Positions 55,997 to 64,000 of a stretch of 64,000 bases of DNA are shown here, piece by piece. The stretch is taken from the NCBI RefSeq assembly GCF_011300685.1, contig NZ_CP049864.1, positions 1-64,000 on the forward strand, read 5' to 3'. Made by a program: the position numbers and the translations under genes. The DNA comes from Lysobacter sp. HDW10 (lineage in GTDB: Bacteria; Pseudomonadota; Gammaproteobacteria; Xanthomonadales; Xanthomonadaceae). Position 1 is the first letter of the stretch, and the number at the start of each line of letters is the position of its first letter. Under the pieces are notes generated by a model, which made no database searches, had not been told where the DNA came from, and saw only the letters and a program-made list of their open reading frames with translations.

Positions 55997-56982
55997 AATT
56001 TCGCACAAGCTTCTTTCTGTTGATCGTGCTTGCGCTGTCGATGTATTCGATGCGCGCGCACGCCGCCACGACCTGCAGCGCGTCTGCCCCGAATATTGTG
56101 CTGACGGGATACAACGGAACGGCCGTTGTATCCGGAAACACAAGCATCACGGTCACTTGCTCGACCACGGGCGCACTCACATTAGGGGGTAACGTCCATG
56201 TCGCCGTGTGTCTTTACATCGACGGCGTGCCCCGGCAACTAGTCAATGGCATCAACACGCTGAACTACGATTTGTATACCTCGGCCAATGTGCCCTGGCA
56301 GGCTTATTCGGCGTCACCGCCTACTCAACAGCGGACTACCCTGTCTTACAACATTCCCTTTCTGGGGAGCTCAGGCTCGGGCAGTGCCAGTCCCGTGTTG
56401 GTCACCGCACGCATTCCCATTCAAACGGGTGCCGTTTCGGGGACGTACGCGCATGCGCTGAGTGGTAACGCCACCCGCATCGAATTTCGCTATGACGAAC
56501 CCGACTTCTTTGGCGGCTCGACGCCACCGACCGACTGCAAAAGCGGCGGCACCGCCGGCAGCACGACGCCGACCTTTCCGTTCACAACGACTGCGCAAGT
56601 CACGACACACTGCAAAATCAATACGGCGAGCGATCTCAACTTCGGCGACGTCGAAGGCTTCATGACCGCGCCCGTGAACCAAACTTCGCAAATCAGTTTG
56701 GAATGTGTGGGCGGCACTGCTTGGAAGTTGGGGCTGAACAACGGTAGCAATGCGAGCGGCACCCAGCGAAGAATGAAAGATGCCGCAGGGAACTTCGTGC
56801 TGTACGAGCTCTATCGCGAATCTTCGCGCAGCACACGCTGGGGAAATACCTTGAATGCGGACACCGTCAGTGGCACCGGAACCGGGACGACTCAGCTCGC
56901 GACGGTCTACGGGCAGGTCCCCGTGCAGACCGCAACCCCTGGCAATTACAGCGACACCATTACCGTCACGATTACCTATTAA
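55993..56982 (+). CDS. Two-domain SCPU tip adhesin (CsuE-like)
   Basis: Likely pilus tip subunit. From ATG 55993 (GGAG 8 bases before it) the 329-residue protein has a signal peptide ending MRAHA. It then has two spore-coat-U domains: the first with TTCSASAPNIVLTGYNG, the second from about residue 205 with THCKINTASDLNFGDVEG. It ends DTITVTITY like the pilin. The two-domain form is that of CsuE, whose N-terminal domain binds surfaces in Acinetobacter. No second minor pilin gene is present, so this is a minimal four-gene cluster. Confidence 0.88.
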   Translation: MKFRTSFFLLIVLALSMYSMRAHAATTCSASAPNIVLTGYNGTAVVSGNTSITVTCSTTGALTLGGNVHVAVCLYIDGVPRQLVNGINTLNYDLYTSANVPWQAYSASPPTQQRTTLSYNIPFLGSSGSGSASPVLVTARIPIQTGAVSGTYAHALSGNATRIEFRYDEPDFFGGSTPPTDCKSGGTAGSTTPTFPFTTTAQVTTHCKINTASDLNFGDVEGFMTAPVNQTSQISLECVGGTAWKLGLNNGSNASGTQRRMKDAAGNFVLYELYRESSRSTRWGNTLNADTVSGTGTGTTQLATVYGQVPVQTATPGNYSDTITVTITY

Positions 56983-57051
56983 TCGTGCCGCCTGTGATGC
57001 CGCGGTTCCCCGTCCGTTAGAATGTGCGCATCTTCTATCGACAGGTGTCCC

Positions 57052-57768
57052 ATGTCTGAACTCGTCTATCGCCGCGTTTTGTTGAAACTTTCCGGCGAGG
57101 CGTTGATGGGGGACGAAGACTACGGCATCGACCCCAAGATTTTGGGTCGCATCGCAACTGAAGTCATCGAAGCGCGCGCAGCCGGTGCGGAAATTGCCTT
57201 GGTGATTGGCGGTGGCAATATTTTCCGCGGCGCAGGCCTTGCTGCAGCGGGCATGGATCGTGTCACGGGTGACCAGATGGGCATGTTGGCCACGGTGATC
57301 AACGCCTTGGCCATGCAAGATGCATTGGAAAAGCTCGGTGCCAAATGCCGCGTGATGAGCGCAATCAAGATCAACGATGTTTGCGAAGACTACATCCGTC
57401 GTCGTGCAGTGCGTCATTTGGAGAAAGGTCGCATCTGCATTTTCGCCGCAGGCGTGGGTAGCCCCTTCTTCACCACCGATTCGGGTGCGGCCTTGCGCGC
57501 CATTGAAATCGGTGCAGATTTGTTGCTGAAGGCCACCAAGGTGGACGGCATTTACGACAAAGACCCGAACAAGCATGCGGATGCCGTGCGATTTGATGAC
57601 CTCACCTACGCGGAAGTCTTGCAACGCAACCTTCAGGTGATGGATACAGCGGCGTTTGCCTTGGCACGCGACAGTGCCCTGCCGATGCGCGTCTTCGACA
57701 TGTATCAGCCGGGTGTGATTGCGCGAATCCTTCAAGGTGAACCGGTGGGAACGCTCGTTCACGCCTAA
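57052..57768 (+). CDS. pyrH: UMP kinase
   Basis: Phosphorylates UMP to UDP; hexameric amino-acid-kinase-fold enzyme. From ATG 57052 the 238-residue protein begins [19 protein letters not shown]. It contains [30 protein letters not shown] (the acceptor-site region) and [13 protein letters not shown]. The frame is open 10 codons further up, but CAGG before 57052 and family length favour this start. frr follows after 81 bases. Confidence 0.97.
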   Translation: MSELVYRRVLLKLSGEALMGDEDYGIDPKILGRIATEVIEARAAGAEIALVIGGGNIFRGAGLAAAGMDRVTGDQMGMLATVINALAMQDALEKLGAKCRVMSAIKINDVCEDYIRRRAVRHLEKGRICIFAAGVGSPFFTTDSGAALRAIEIGADLLLKATKVDGIYDKDPNKHADAVRFDDLTYAEVLQRNLQVMDTAAFALARDSALPMRVFDMYQPGVIARILQGEPVGTLVHA

Positions 57769-57849
57769 AGCCCCGCCAAAGGCCGCTTAAAACACGGCAG
57801 GCATCGCATCCGCTCTATAATGGCCGGTCAGATTCGCGGAGCATCGACC

Positions 57850-58407
57850 ATGTTGAATGAAATCAAGAAAGACGCGCAGTCGCGCATGCAGAAAAGCATT
57901 GAAGCGCTTCGCACCACCTTGAGCAAAGTGCGCACAGGGCGCGCCACCACGGCCTTGGTCGACCATTTGAAAGTGAATTACTACGGCTCGGACATGCCCC
58001 TGACCCAAGTGGCGAGCGTCACCGTCAGCGATGCCCGCTCCTTGACCATTACGCCTTGGGAAAAGCCCATGGTGGCCGCGATCGAAAAAGCGATCTTGGG
58101 TTCAGACCTCGGCCTCACGCCGAACACGGCCGGCACCACGATCCGAATCAATATTCCGGCATTGACTGAAGAACGTCGCAAGGACCTGACCAAGGTCGTG
58201 CATAGCGAAGGCGAAGACGCAAAAGTCGCGGTCCGCAATATTCGCCGTGATGCGAACCAGCAAATCAAAGATTTGTTGAAAGAAAAGGCGATCACCGAAG
58301 ACGATGAACGCCGCACCGAAGACGAAATCCAAAAAATCACCGATAAGGCGATCAAGGACATCGACGAGGTGATCAAAGAGAAAGAAGTTGAATTAATGGC
58401 TGTTTGA
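57850..58407 (+). CDS. frr: Ribosome recycling factor
   Basis: Splits post-termination ribosomes together with EF-G. From ATG 57850 the protein has 185 residues, exactly the usual length. It begins [20 protein letters not shown] and contains the conserved [19 protein letters not shown] region and the long C-terminal helix ([17 protein letters not shown]). Confidence 0.98.
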   Translation: MLNEIKKDAQSRMQKSIEALRTTLSKVRTGRATTALVDHLKVNYYGSDMPLTQVASVTVSDARSLTITPWEKPMVAAIEKAILGSDLGLTPNTAGTTIRINIPALTEERRKDLTKVVHSEGEDAKVAVRNIRRDANQQIKDLLKEKAITEDDERRTEDEIQKITDKAIKDIDEVIKEKEVELMAV

Positions 58408-58429
58408 CGCACCTGCGTCCGTCCGGCAC

Positions 58430-59182
58430 ATGTCCGATACAAAGCCGATGCCCCGCCACTTAGCCGTCATCATGGACGGCAATGGCCGTTGGGCGCAGCA
58501 ACGTCGGCGCCCCCGCATCATTGGTCATCGGGCCGGTGCACGGGCTGTGCGCAACACCATTGATTTCTGCCTGCAGCAAGGTGTCGAAGTCCTCACTTTG
58601 TATGCGTTCTCAAGCGAAAACTGGCGTCGTCCGGAAGAAGAAGTCAGCGGCTTGATGCGCATCTTCTTGAATGTGCTCGACACCGAAGTCTCCGAGCTGG
58701 CGCGGCGTGGCGTTCGTATCCGCTTCATCGGCGATCGTGAAGCCTTCAGCGACGCCCTTCGCAGCAAGATGCAGCACACCGAGACCCTGTCTGGAGCCAA
58801 TGCAAAGCTCACCTTGGTGATTGCTGCAAGCTACGGCGGCCAACAAGACATTGCGCATGCCGCGCGCGTTTTGGCGCAGCAAGTGGCGGACGGGCAATTG
58901 GCCGCACAAGACATCACCGCAGCAAAATTAGCTGAACACGTGGCCCTGTCGGATCTGCCCGAGGTCGACCTGTGTATTCGTACCGGTGGCGATTTACGCA
59001 TCAGCAACTTCTTGTTGTGGCAAATTGCATATTCCGAACTTTGGTTCACCCCGGTGCTTTGGCCGGATGTGGATGAAAAGCTTTTGTCCCAAGCCTTCAA
59101 CGACTACGCGCAAAGGCAGCGTCGTTTTGGCATGACGGGCGAACAAATCGACGCCGGCGCAGGAGCGGCACTCAACCCATGA
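58430..59182 (+). CDS. uppS: Undecaprenyl diphosphate synthase
   Basis: Cis-prenyltransferase making the C55 carrier lipid of the cell wall. The 250-residue protein has the catalytic Asp motif AVIMDGNGRWAQ near residue 15, YAFSSENWRRP near residue 63, and the pyrophosphate-binding RTGGDLRISNFLLWQ near residue 185. It overlaps cdsA by 4 bases. Together with dxr and ispH it links isoprenoid supply to peptidoglycan synthesis. Confidence 0.97.
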   Translation: MSDTKPMPRHLAVIMDGNGRWAQQRRRPRIIGHRAGARAVRNTIDFCLQQGVEVLTLYAFSSENWRRPEEEVSGLMRIFLNVLDTEVSELARRGVRIRFIGDREAFSDALRSKMQHTETLSGANAKLTLVIAASYGGQQDIAHAARVLAQQVADGQLAAQDITAAKLAEHVALSDLPEVDLCIRTGGDLRISNFLLWQIAYSELWFTPVLWPDVDEKLLSQAFNDYAQRQRRFGMTGEQIDAGAGAALNP

Positions 59183-60048
59183 CCCGAACACGCGTAATTT
59201 CGGCCTTAGTGATGGCACCTGCCGCCATCGCCGCCATCTTGTTGCTCCCCACTCAGTGGATGTCTGTGCTTGCCGCCGTGGTCTTCTTGGGTGCGCTTTG
59301 GGAATGGCTCAAGCTGTCAGACGTCGATGATACTTTGGCGCGAAGCATTCTGATTGCACTGAATCTGTTGCTTCTGGTGGTTTTGGTGTGGGGTTCGCAT
59401 TCCGAGCAAGGCGGCACCACCGCCCTCCTCCAGCTGATGACCATGATTGGCGTCGTGTGGTGGTGCTTCAGTGCTGTTTGGATGCGCTATCCGAGTTTTG
59501 GCTCGCACCACGAAAGCTGGGCACGCGTTTTCAAATTGTTTGCCGCAAGCCTCGCGGTGTTGCCCGCGTGGTGTGCTTTGATGCTGCTACACAGCGGCGC
59601 AGAAGATGTCGTCAAGCTGGGTTTGTGGCATCTCCCATCCGGGCATTGGTGGCTGCTTACAGCCTTGGCCACCGTTTGGATGGCCGATTCAGGCGCCTAC
59701 TTTGCCGGCAAGCGCTTTGGCAAACGCAAGATGAGCCCGCGCATCAGCCCGAATAAAACCGTCGAGGGTTTGATCGGCGGCATTGTGATGGGCGTGATCA
59801 CCTGCATGGTGTTTTCGCTCGCCACAGGCATTTCCGCTGCGTCGTTGCCGATGGTCGCTTTGATTGGCTTCATCACCGTAGTGGCCGCGGTCATTGGTGA
59901 CTTGTTTGAAAGCATGTTGAAGCGTCACGCAGGTGCCAAAGACTCTAGCGATCTCATTCCGGGCCATGGCGGCATCTTGGATCGCGTAGATAGCGTCTTG
60001 GCGGCACTCCCTGTGTTCGCACTCTCAAAACTCTTGCTCGGGTTGTGA
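59179..60048 (+). CDS. cdsA: Phosphatidate cytidylyltransferase
   Basis: Makes CDP-diacylglycerol for phospholipid synthesis. The 289-residue protein has about eight hydrophobic segments and the family signature near the C-terminus, [20 protein letters not shown] followed by [24 protein letters not shown] and ISPNKTVEG precede it. It is coupled by 4-base overlaps to uppS and dxr. Confidence 0.97.
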   Translation: MTRTRVISALVMAPAAIAAILLLPTQWMSVLAAVVFLGALWEWLKLSDVDDTLARSILIALNLLLLVVLVWGSHSEQGGTTALLQLMTMIGVVWWCFSAVWMRYPSFGSHHESWARVFKLFAASLAVLPAWCALMLLHSGAEDVVKLGLWHLPSGHWWLLTALATVWMADSGAYFAGKRFGKRKMSPRISPNKTVEGLIGGIVMGVITCMVFSLATGISAASLPMVALIGFITVVAAVIGDLFESMLKRHAGAKDSSDLIPGHGGILDRVDSVLAALPVFALSKLLLGL

Positions 60049-61223
60049 CCACACACACGCCACAGCGCATTGCTTTATTCGGTGCCACAGGGTCCATTGG
60101 CACTTCTGCGTTAGACGTCATTGCGCGACACCCTGAGCGGTTCAGCGTAGACACCCTGGCAGCGGGGTCAAACGTCACTGCGTTATTGAAGCTGTGTGAA
60201 CGTTTCAAACCGCAGGTGGCCGTGATCGCGGATGAAAAACAATTTGCATCACTCAAACAGGGCCTGCAAGACTTAGGGCTGTCGACGCGTGCAGAAGCTG
60301 GCGATGCCGCACTGCGCGCGCGCGCTGCCGCATCTGAGGTCGATACCGTCATTGCAGCCATCGTGGGTGCTGCGGGTTTGACCTCTACGTTGGCCGCTGC
60401 GCGCGCGGGCAAGCGTTTGTTGCTCGCCAACAAAGAATCTTTGGTGTTGGCCGGCGAGTTGCTGATGCAAGCCGCGCAGGCATCGGGCGCCACCTTGGTG
60501 CCGGTCGACAGTGAACACAACGCCATCTTTCAATGCATGCCCGCCGACGGTGAAACACGCACCGTCAAGCGCATTATTTTGACGGCTTCCGGTGGTCCGT
60601 TTCGTGGGCGTACGCGTGCCGCACTTTCAGACATCACACCGGCGCAAGCCATTGCGCATCCCAACTGGTCGATGGGTGCAAAAATTTCGGTTGATTCCGC
60701 CACCTTGATGAACAAGGGTTTGGAAGTGATCGAAGCGCATCATTTGTTTGCGATGCCTGCCTCGCGCATCGCCGTTGTGGTGCATCCGCAAAGCATTGTG
60801 CATTCCATGGTCGAGTACGAAGACGGTTCGACACTCGCGCAATTGGGTAGACCTGATATGCGCACCACGCTCGCGGTCGGTCTCGCGTGGCCAGACAGAG
60901 TGAATTCGGGCGTAGAAGGTCTGGATTGGACGCAGCACAACAAACTCGAATTTGAAGCGCCGGATCTTGAAACCTTTCCCGCGCTTCAATTGGCTTTCGA
61001 TGCCATGGCAGCAGGTGGCACGGCGCCGGCCATGCTCAATGCATTGAACGAAATTGCAGTTTCAGCCTTTCTTCAGGCGCAATGCAGTTTCCTAGGCATA
61101 CCCGCGCTGGTTGCTGCGGGTCTGGATGCCCTCGAATCCGGCCCGGCGACTTCACTGGATGCGTTGCTCGCTGCTGATCAGCGTGCTCGTGCGTTTGGCG
61201 CGGAATACCTGCGCAAACATTGA
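60045..61223 (+). CDS. dxr: 1-deoxy-D-xylulose 5-phosphate reductoisomerase
   Basis: First committed enzyme of the MEP isoprenoid pathway, NADPH dependent. GTG start overlapping the cdsA stop. The 392-residue protein has the nucleotide-binding [29 protein letters not shown], the metal-site [12 protein letters not shown] and [16 protein letters not shown]. It is on the pathway that ends with ispH (402-1352). Confidence 0.98.
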   Translation: MTTHTPQRIALFGATGSIGTSALDVIARHPERFSVDTLAAGSNVTALLKLCERFKPQVAVIADEKQFASLKQGLQDLGLSTRAEAGDAALRARAAASEVDTVIAAIVGAAGLTSTLAAARAGKRLLLANKESLVLAGELLMQAAQASGATLVPVDSEHNAIFQCMPADGETRTVKRIILTASGGPFRGRTRAALSDITPAQAIAHPNWSMGAKISVDSATLMNKGLEVIEAHHLFAMPASRIAVVVHPQSIVHSMVEYEDGSTLAQLGRPDMRTTLAVGLAWPDRVNSGVEGLDWTQHNKLEFEAPDLETFPALQLAFDAMAAGGTAPAMLNALNEIAVSAFLQAQCSFLGIPALVAAGLDALESGPATSLDALLAADQRARAFGAEYLRKH

Positions 61224-61252
61224 CTCTTCGCATCCAGGAATCGCAGTAACGC

Positions 61253-62590
61253 ATGAGTACATTTTTCGGATCTCTCCTTTGGCTTGTCGTCACGCTTGGC
61301 GTGCTGGTGACATTGCACGAGCTTGGACATTTCTGGATGGCGCGTGCGTTCGGCATCAAGGTGAATCGTTTTTCTTGGGGCTTTGGTAAACCGTTGTGGA
61401 CGCGTCGCGGAAAGGACGGTGTCGAATACGCCATCGCCGGCATTCCCCTCGGCGGCTACGTCGCCATTCTCGAAGACCCGGATAACACCTTGGTTGAGCC
61501 GATGCGTTCGCAAGCGCTCACCCATAAGCCGAAGTGGCAACGCGCCTGCGTATTCGCAGCCGGCCCCTTAATGAACTTGCTGCTATGCGTGCTCTTTCTA
61601 TGGGTCATGTTGGTGGTCGGTCGTCCCGACTACACACCCGTTGTGGGTGACGTGCGCGGCTTGGCCGCCGAGCAAGGGTTCAAGCCAGGTGACACGCTGC
61701 TCTCGATTGATGGCGATGCGGTGCCCACATGGAACGACGCATTGATGCCCATCCTGCGTCACGGTGTGGCACGTGATCGCGTGCCGGTCGAAGTGCGCAC
61801 GGCCGATGGCACCGTGACGCAAAGACAGATGGATTTCAGCGCACTGCCCGCAGGGACCTCCGACGCGGATGTGTTTGCGGCAACAGGCCTGTTGCCCAAG
61901 CATTGGCTGATTCCCCCCGTGGTGGGCGAAGTGCAGGCAGGCACGCCTGCCGCGAACGTTTTCAAGCGTGGCGATCAGATCACGTCGATCGACGGCAAGG
62001 CCATTCGGGGTTACCCGGAGATTGGCACGGCGATTCGTGCGGCCGCCCCAGAACATACGTTTGAAATCAATTTCGTACGCGATGGCCAGCCGTTGACTGC
62101 GCGCTTAAAGGCGCAGGTCTCCGGATCTAGCCACATCATCGGCATTGGCCCGGCGTCCACGGAAAGCCCCCCCTTCGATACTGTTTACGCATTGAGCCCG
62201 CTCGCCGCAGTGCCCGCTGCTCTGAAGGAAACCGTTCAGTTAGGGCGGGATACGGTCACCCTGGTGATGCGCTTATTCAGCACTTCGAGCGCACGTGAAG
62301 GGGTTTCAGGCCCAATCACCATCGCGCGCGTCGCCAATGAATCGGCCAGTCAGGGGCTTGCCTGGTTCTTGCGTTTCCTTGCGTTAATGTCTTTGAGTCT
62401 TGCAGTCATTAACCTTATGCCTGTCCCATTCTTGGATGGCGGGCACCTGCTGTACTTGGCAATTGAAGCTGTTCGTGGCCGTCCGCTGGAACCAAATGCG
62501 ATGATGGTGGGTCAATTGCTAGGTGCAACCTTAATCGTGTGCCTTATGGGGCTCGCGTTCTACAATGACATCTTAGGCCTGCTACGGTAG
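61253..62590 (+). CDS. rseP: RIP metalloprotease RseP
   Basis: Site-2 protease that cleaves anti-sigma factor RseA and clears signal-peptide remnants. The 445-residue protein has the zinc motif LHELGHFW (HExxH, near residue 22), two periplasmic PDZ domains (GLAAEQGFKPGDTLLSIDG and the later PAANVFKRGDQITSIDG) and the second active-site motif NLMPVPFLDGGHLLYL in a C-terminal membrane segment. It lies between dxr and bamA, the standard order. Confidence 0.97.
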   Translation: MSTFFGSLLWLVVTLGVLVTLHELGHFWMARAFGIKVNRFSWGFGKPLWTRRGKDGVEYAIAGIPLGGYVAILEDPDNTLVEPMRSQALTHKPKWQRACVFAAGPLMNLLLCVLFLWVMLVVGRPDYTPVVGDVRGLAAEQGFKPGDTLLSIDGDAVPTWNDALMPILRHGVARDRVPVEVRTADGTVTQRQMDFSALPAGTSDADVFAATGLLPKHWLIPPVVGEVQAGTPAANVFKRGDQITSIDGKAIRGYPEIGTAIRAAAPEHTFEINFVRDGQPLTARLKAQVSGSSHIIGIGPASTESPPFDTVYALSPLAAVPAALKETVQLGRDTVTLVMRLFSTSSAREGVSGPITIARVANESASQGLAWFLRFLALMSLSLAVINLMPVPFLDGGHLLYLAIEAVRGRPLEPNAMMVGQLLGATLIVCLMGLAFYNDILGLLR

Positions 62591-62612
62591 CCGGTCAGAA
62601 ATAACGGAAATC

Positions 62613-64000
62613 ATGATGACGAGACGTCCAACTCGCCGCCTCATTGCGCTTGCTCTTGCAGCAGCGCTCTCGGTCCCCGCCTTTGCACAAGAAATCGAGC
62701 CTTTCCAGGTCAGCGATGTTCGCGTGGACGGTCTACAACGCATTTCCGCAGGCACGGTCTTCACCTACCTGCCGATTGAACGGGGTGACACCGTCAATCA
62801 ATCCAATGCTGGCGACGCAATTCGTGCACTGTACAAGACCGGCTTCTTTGAAGACGTGCGTCTCAGTCGTGAAGGCAACATTCTCGTCGTCAATGTCGTT
62901 GAACGTCCTGCGATCAACAAGATCGAAATGAAGGGCAACAAGGACATCAAAGAAGACGACCTTCGAAAAGGCCTGAAAGAAATCGGTCTGGAAGAAGGCG
63001 ACACCTTTGATCGCATGAGCTTGGACCGCGTGACGCAAGAATTGACGCGTCAATACAACAACCGCGGCAAGTACAACGTTGAAATCAATCCGGTGGTCAC
63101 CCAACTGGATCGCAATCGCGTTAACGTTGCCATCAATGTGAAGGAAGGCAAGGCCGCCAAGATCCGTCACATCAACGTGATCGGTAACGAGTTGTTTACC
63201 GATAAAGAATTGATGGACAACTGGGAATCGCATCCCACAGGTTGGCTATCTTGGTACAAGCGCGACGATCAGTATTCAAAAGAACGCTTGTCTGGCGATC
63301 TTGAGAAACTTCAGTCCTACTACCTCGACCGCGGCTACATTGACGCGGATGTGACACCTGACAACACGCAGGTCACCATTAGCCCGAACAAGCGTGATCT
63401 CTACATCACCGCGGGTTTGACCGAAGGTGAACAGTACAAGGTGTCCACCGTGACCGTCTCCGGTGACACGGTACTGCCGCATGAAGACATCGAAAAACAA
63501 GTGCAATTGTTTGTGGCACCCGACAAGGTGTTCTCTCGCCGTGGTTTGGAAGCCGCTAACGAATCTGTTGCTGCTGCGCTAAGCAATATTGGCTACGCGT
63601 TTGCTTCGGTGAACCCGGTACCGAATGTCGATCGCGAAAAACGTACCGTCTCACTGGATTTCCAAGTGAACCCGGGCCCGCGCGTCAACGTTCGCCGTAT
63701 CGTATTCGATGGCAACACCCGCACTGCAGACAACGTCTTGCGCCGCGAAATGCGTCAAATGGAAGGCAGCTGGTACTCGCAAGCCGCGATCGACCGCTCC
63801 AAGATCCGCTTGCAACAATTGGGCTTTTTTGAAGAAGTCAAAATCGAATCGAAACCTGTGCCGGGCACGCAAGACCAAGTGGATCTCGCTGTCAGCGTAA
63901 AGGAAACGAACTCAGGCACGATGAACTTCGGTGTCGGCTATTCGCAGTTGGGTGGCATCCAATTGAATGGTTCGATCTCTGAACGCAATTTCATGGGTTC
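62613..64000 (+). CDS. bamA: Outer membrane protein assembly factor BamA, C-terminus missing
   Basis: Core of the Bam complex that inserts beta-barrel proteins. I translated this end by hand from ATG 62613 (an ATG one codon later is equally possible). There is a signal peptide ending VPAFA and then five POTRA repeats, recognisable by FQVSDVRVDGLQRISAGTVF, KIEMKGNKDIKED, HINVIGNELF, VSTVTVSGDTVLP and RIVFDGNTRTADN. The barrel begins at MNFGVGYSQLGGIQ, and the window ends shortly after. About 462 codons are present. rseP ends 22 bases upstream. Confidence 0.95.
   Translation, partial: MMTRRPTRRLIALALAAALSVPAFAQEIEPFQVSDVRVDGLQRISAGTVFTYLPIERGDTVNQSNAGDAIRALYKTGFFEDVRLSREGNILVVNVVERPAINKIEMKGNKDIKEDDLRKGLKEIGLEEGDTFDRMSLDRVTQELTRQYNNRGKYNVEINPVVTQLDRNRVNVAINVKEGKAAKIRHINVIGNELFTDKELMDNWESHPTGWLSWYKRDDQYSKERLSGDLEKLQSYYLDRGYIDADVTPDNTQVTISPNKRDLYITAGLTEGEQYKVSTVTVSGDTVLPHEDIEKQVQLFVAPDKVFSRRGLEAANESVAAALSNIGYAFASVNPVPNVDREKRTVSLDFQVNPGPRVNVRRIVFDGNTRTADNVLRREMRQMEGSWYSQAAIDRSKIRLQQLGFFEEVKIESKPVPGTQDQVDLAVSVKETNSGTMNFGVGYSQLGGIQLNGSISERNFMG

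Overview
The window is a stretch of chromosome from a gammaproteobacterium, most likely of the family Xanthomonadaceae/Lysobacteraceae. This assignment is an inference from gene order (map-glnD-dapD-yffB-dapE-asnB divergent from rpsB-tsf, then pyrH-frr-uppS-cdsA-dxr-rseP-bamA; lspA-ispH behind ribF-ileS; an OprP-like porin in front of pst genes) and from protein character. No insertion sequence, prophage, rRNA operon or CRISPR array was seen.

Layout. 1-7.4 kb (minus strand): the N-terminal end of radA, then ispH, lspA, ileS, ribF and murJ. 7.4-9.6 kb: rpsT facing obgE, rpmA and rplU. 9.7-17.9 kb: uvrA and small metabolic, repair and folding genes (thioesterase, PCu(A)C copper chaperone, sulfurtransferase, NUDIX hydrolase, FKBP isomerase, enoyl-CoA hydratase, nth). 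18.0-25.0 kb: a phosphate uptake block (OprP-like porin, two PstS proteins, pstC, pstA, pstB, phoU) with a Pho box before the second pstS. 25.0-29.1 kb: rnt, rlmB, rnr and tRNA-Leu(CAG).

29.1-39.1 kb is a nitrite/NO respiration region. One operon is norB (quinol type)-nnrS-SirB2-like-PLP enzyme. The other is nirK (lipoprotein with a C-terminal cytochrome c)-nirV-SCO. They flank the fatty-acid genes fabA-fabB. Each operon has an FNR/DNR-type box whose centre lies 41.5 bases before the predicted transcription start, with a -10 hexamer at the matching position. Only nitrite to N2O is encoded here. 39.1-41.4 kb is parC, which carries Ile at the position of E. coli Ser80.

41.4-44.4 kb is an accessory pocket (AP2-domain protein, a small membrane protein, a 53-bp copy of an asnB segment) beside asnB. 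In front of asnB lies what looks like a ribosome-mediated attenuator: a 23-codon leader peptide with six Asn codons, followed by a 10-bp GAAA-loop terminator. I regard this as the most interesting object in the window. 44.4-52.2 kb holds the dap/glnD/map genes and rpsB-tsf. 52.2-57.0 kb is a four-gene SCPU (Csu-like) chaperone-usher pilus operon behind a near-consensus sigma-54 promoter. 57.0-64.0 kb is pyrH to bamA, and bamA runs off the end.
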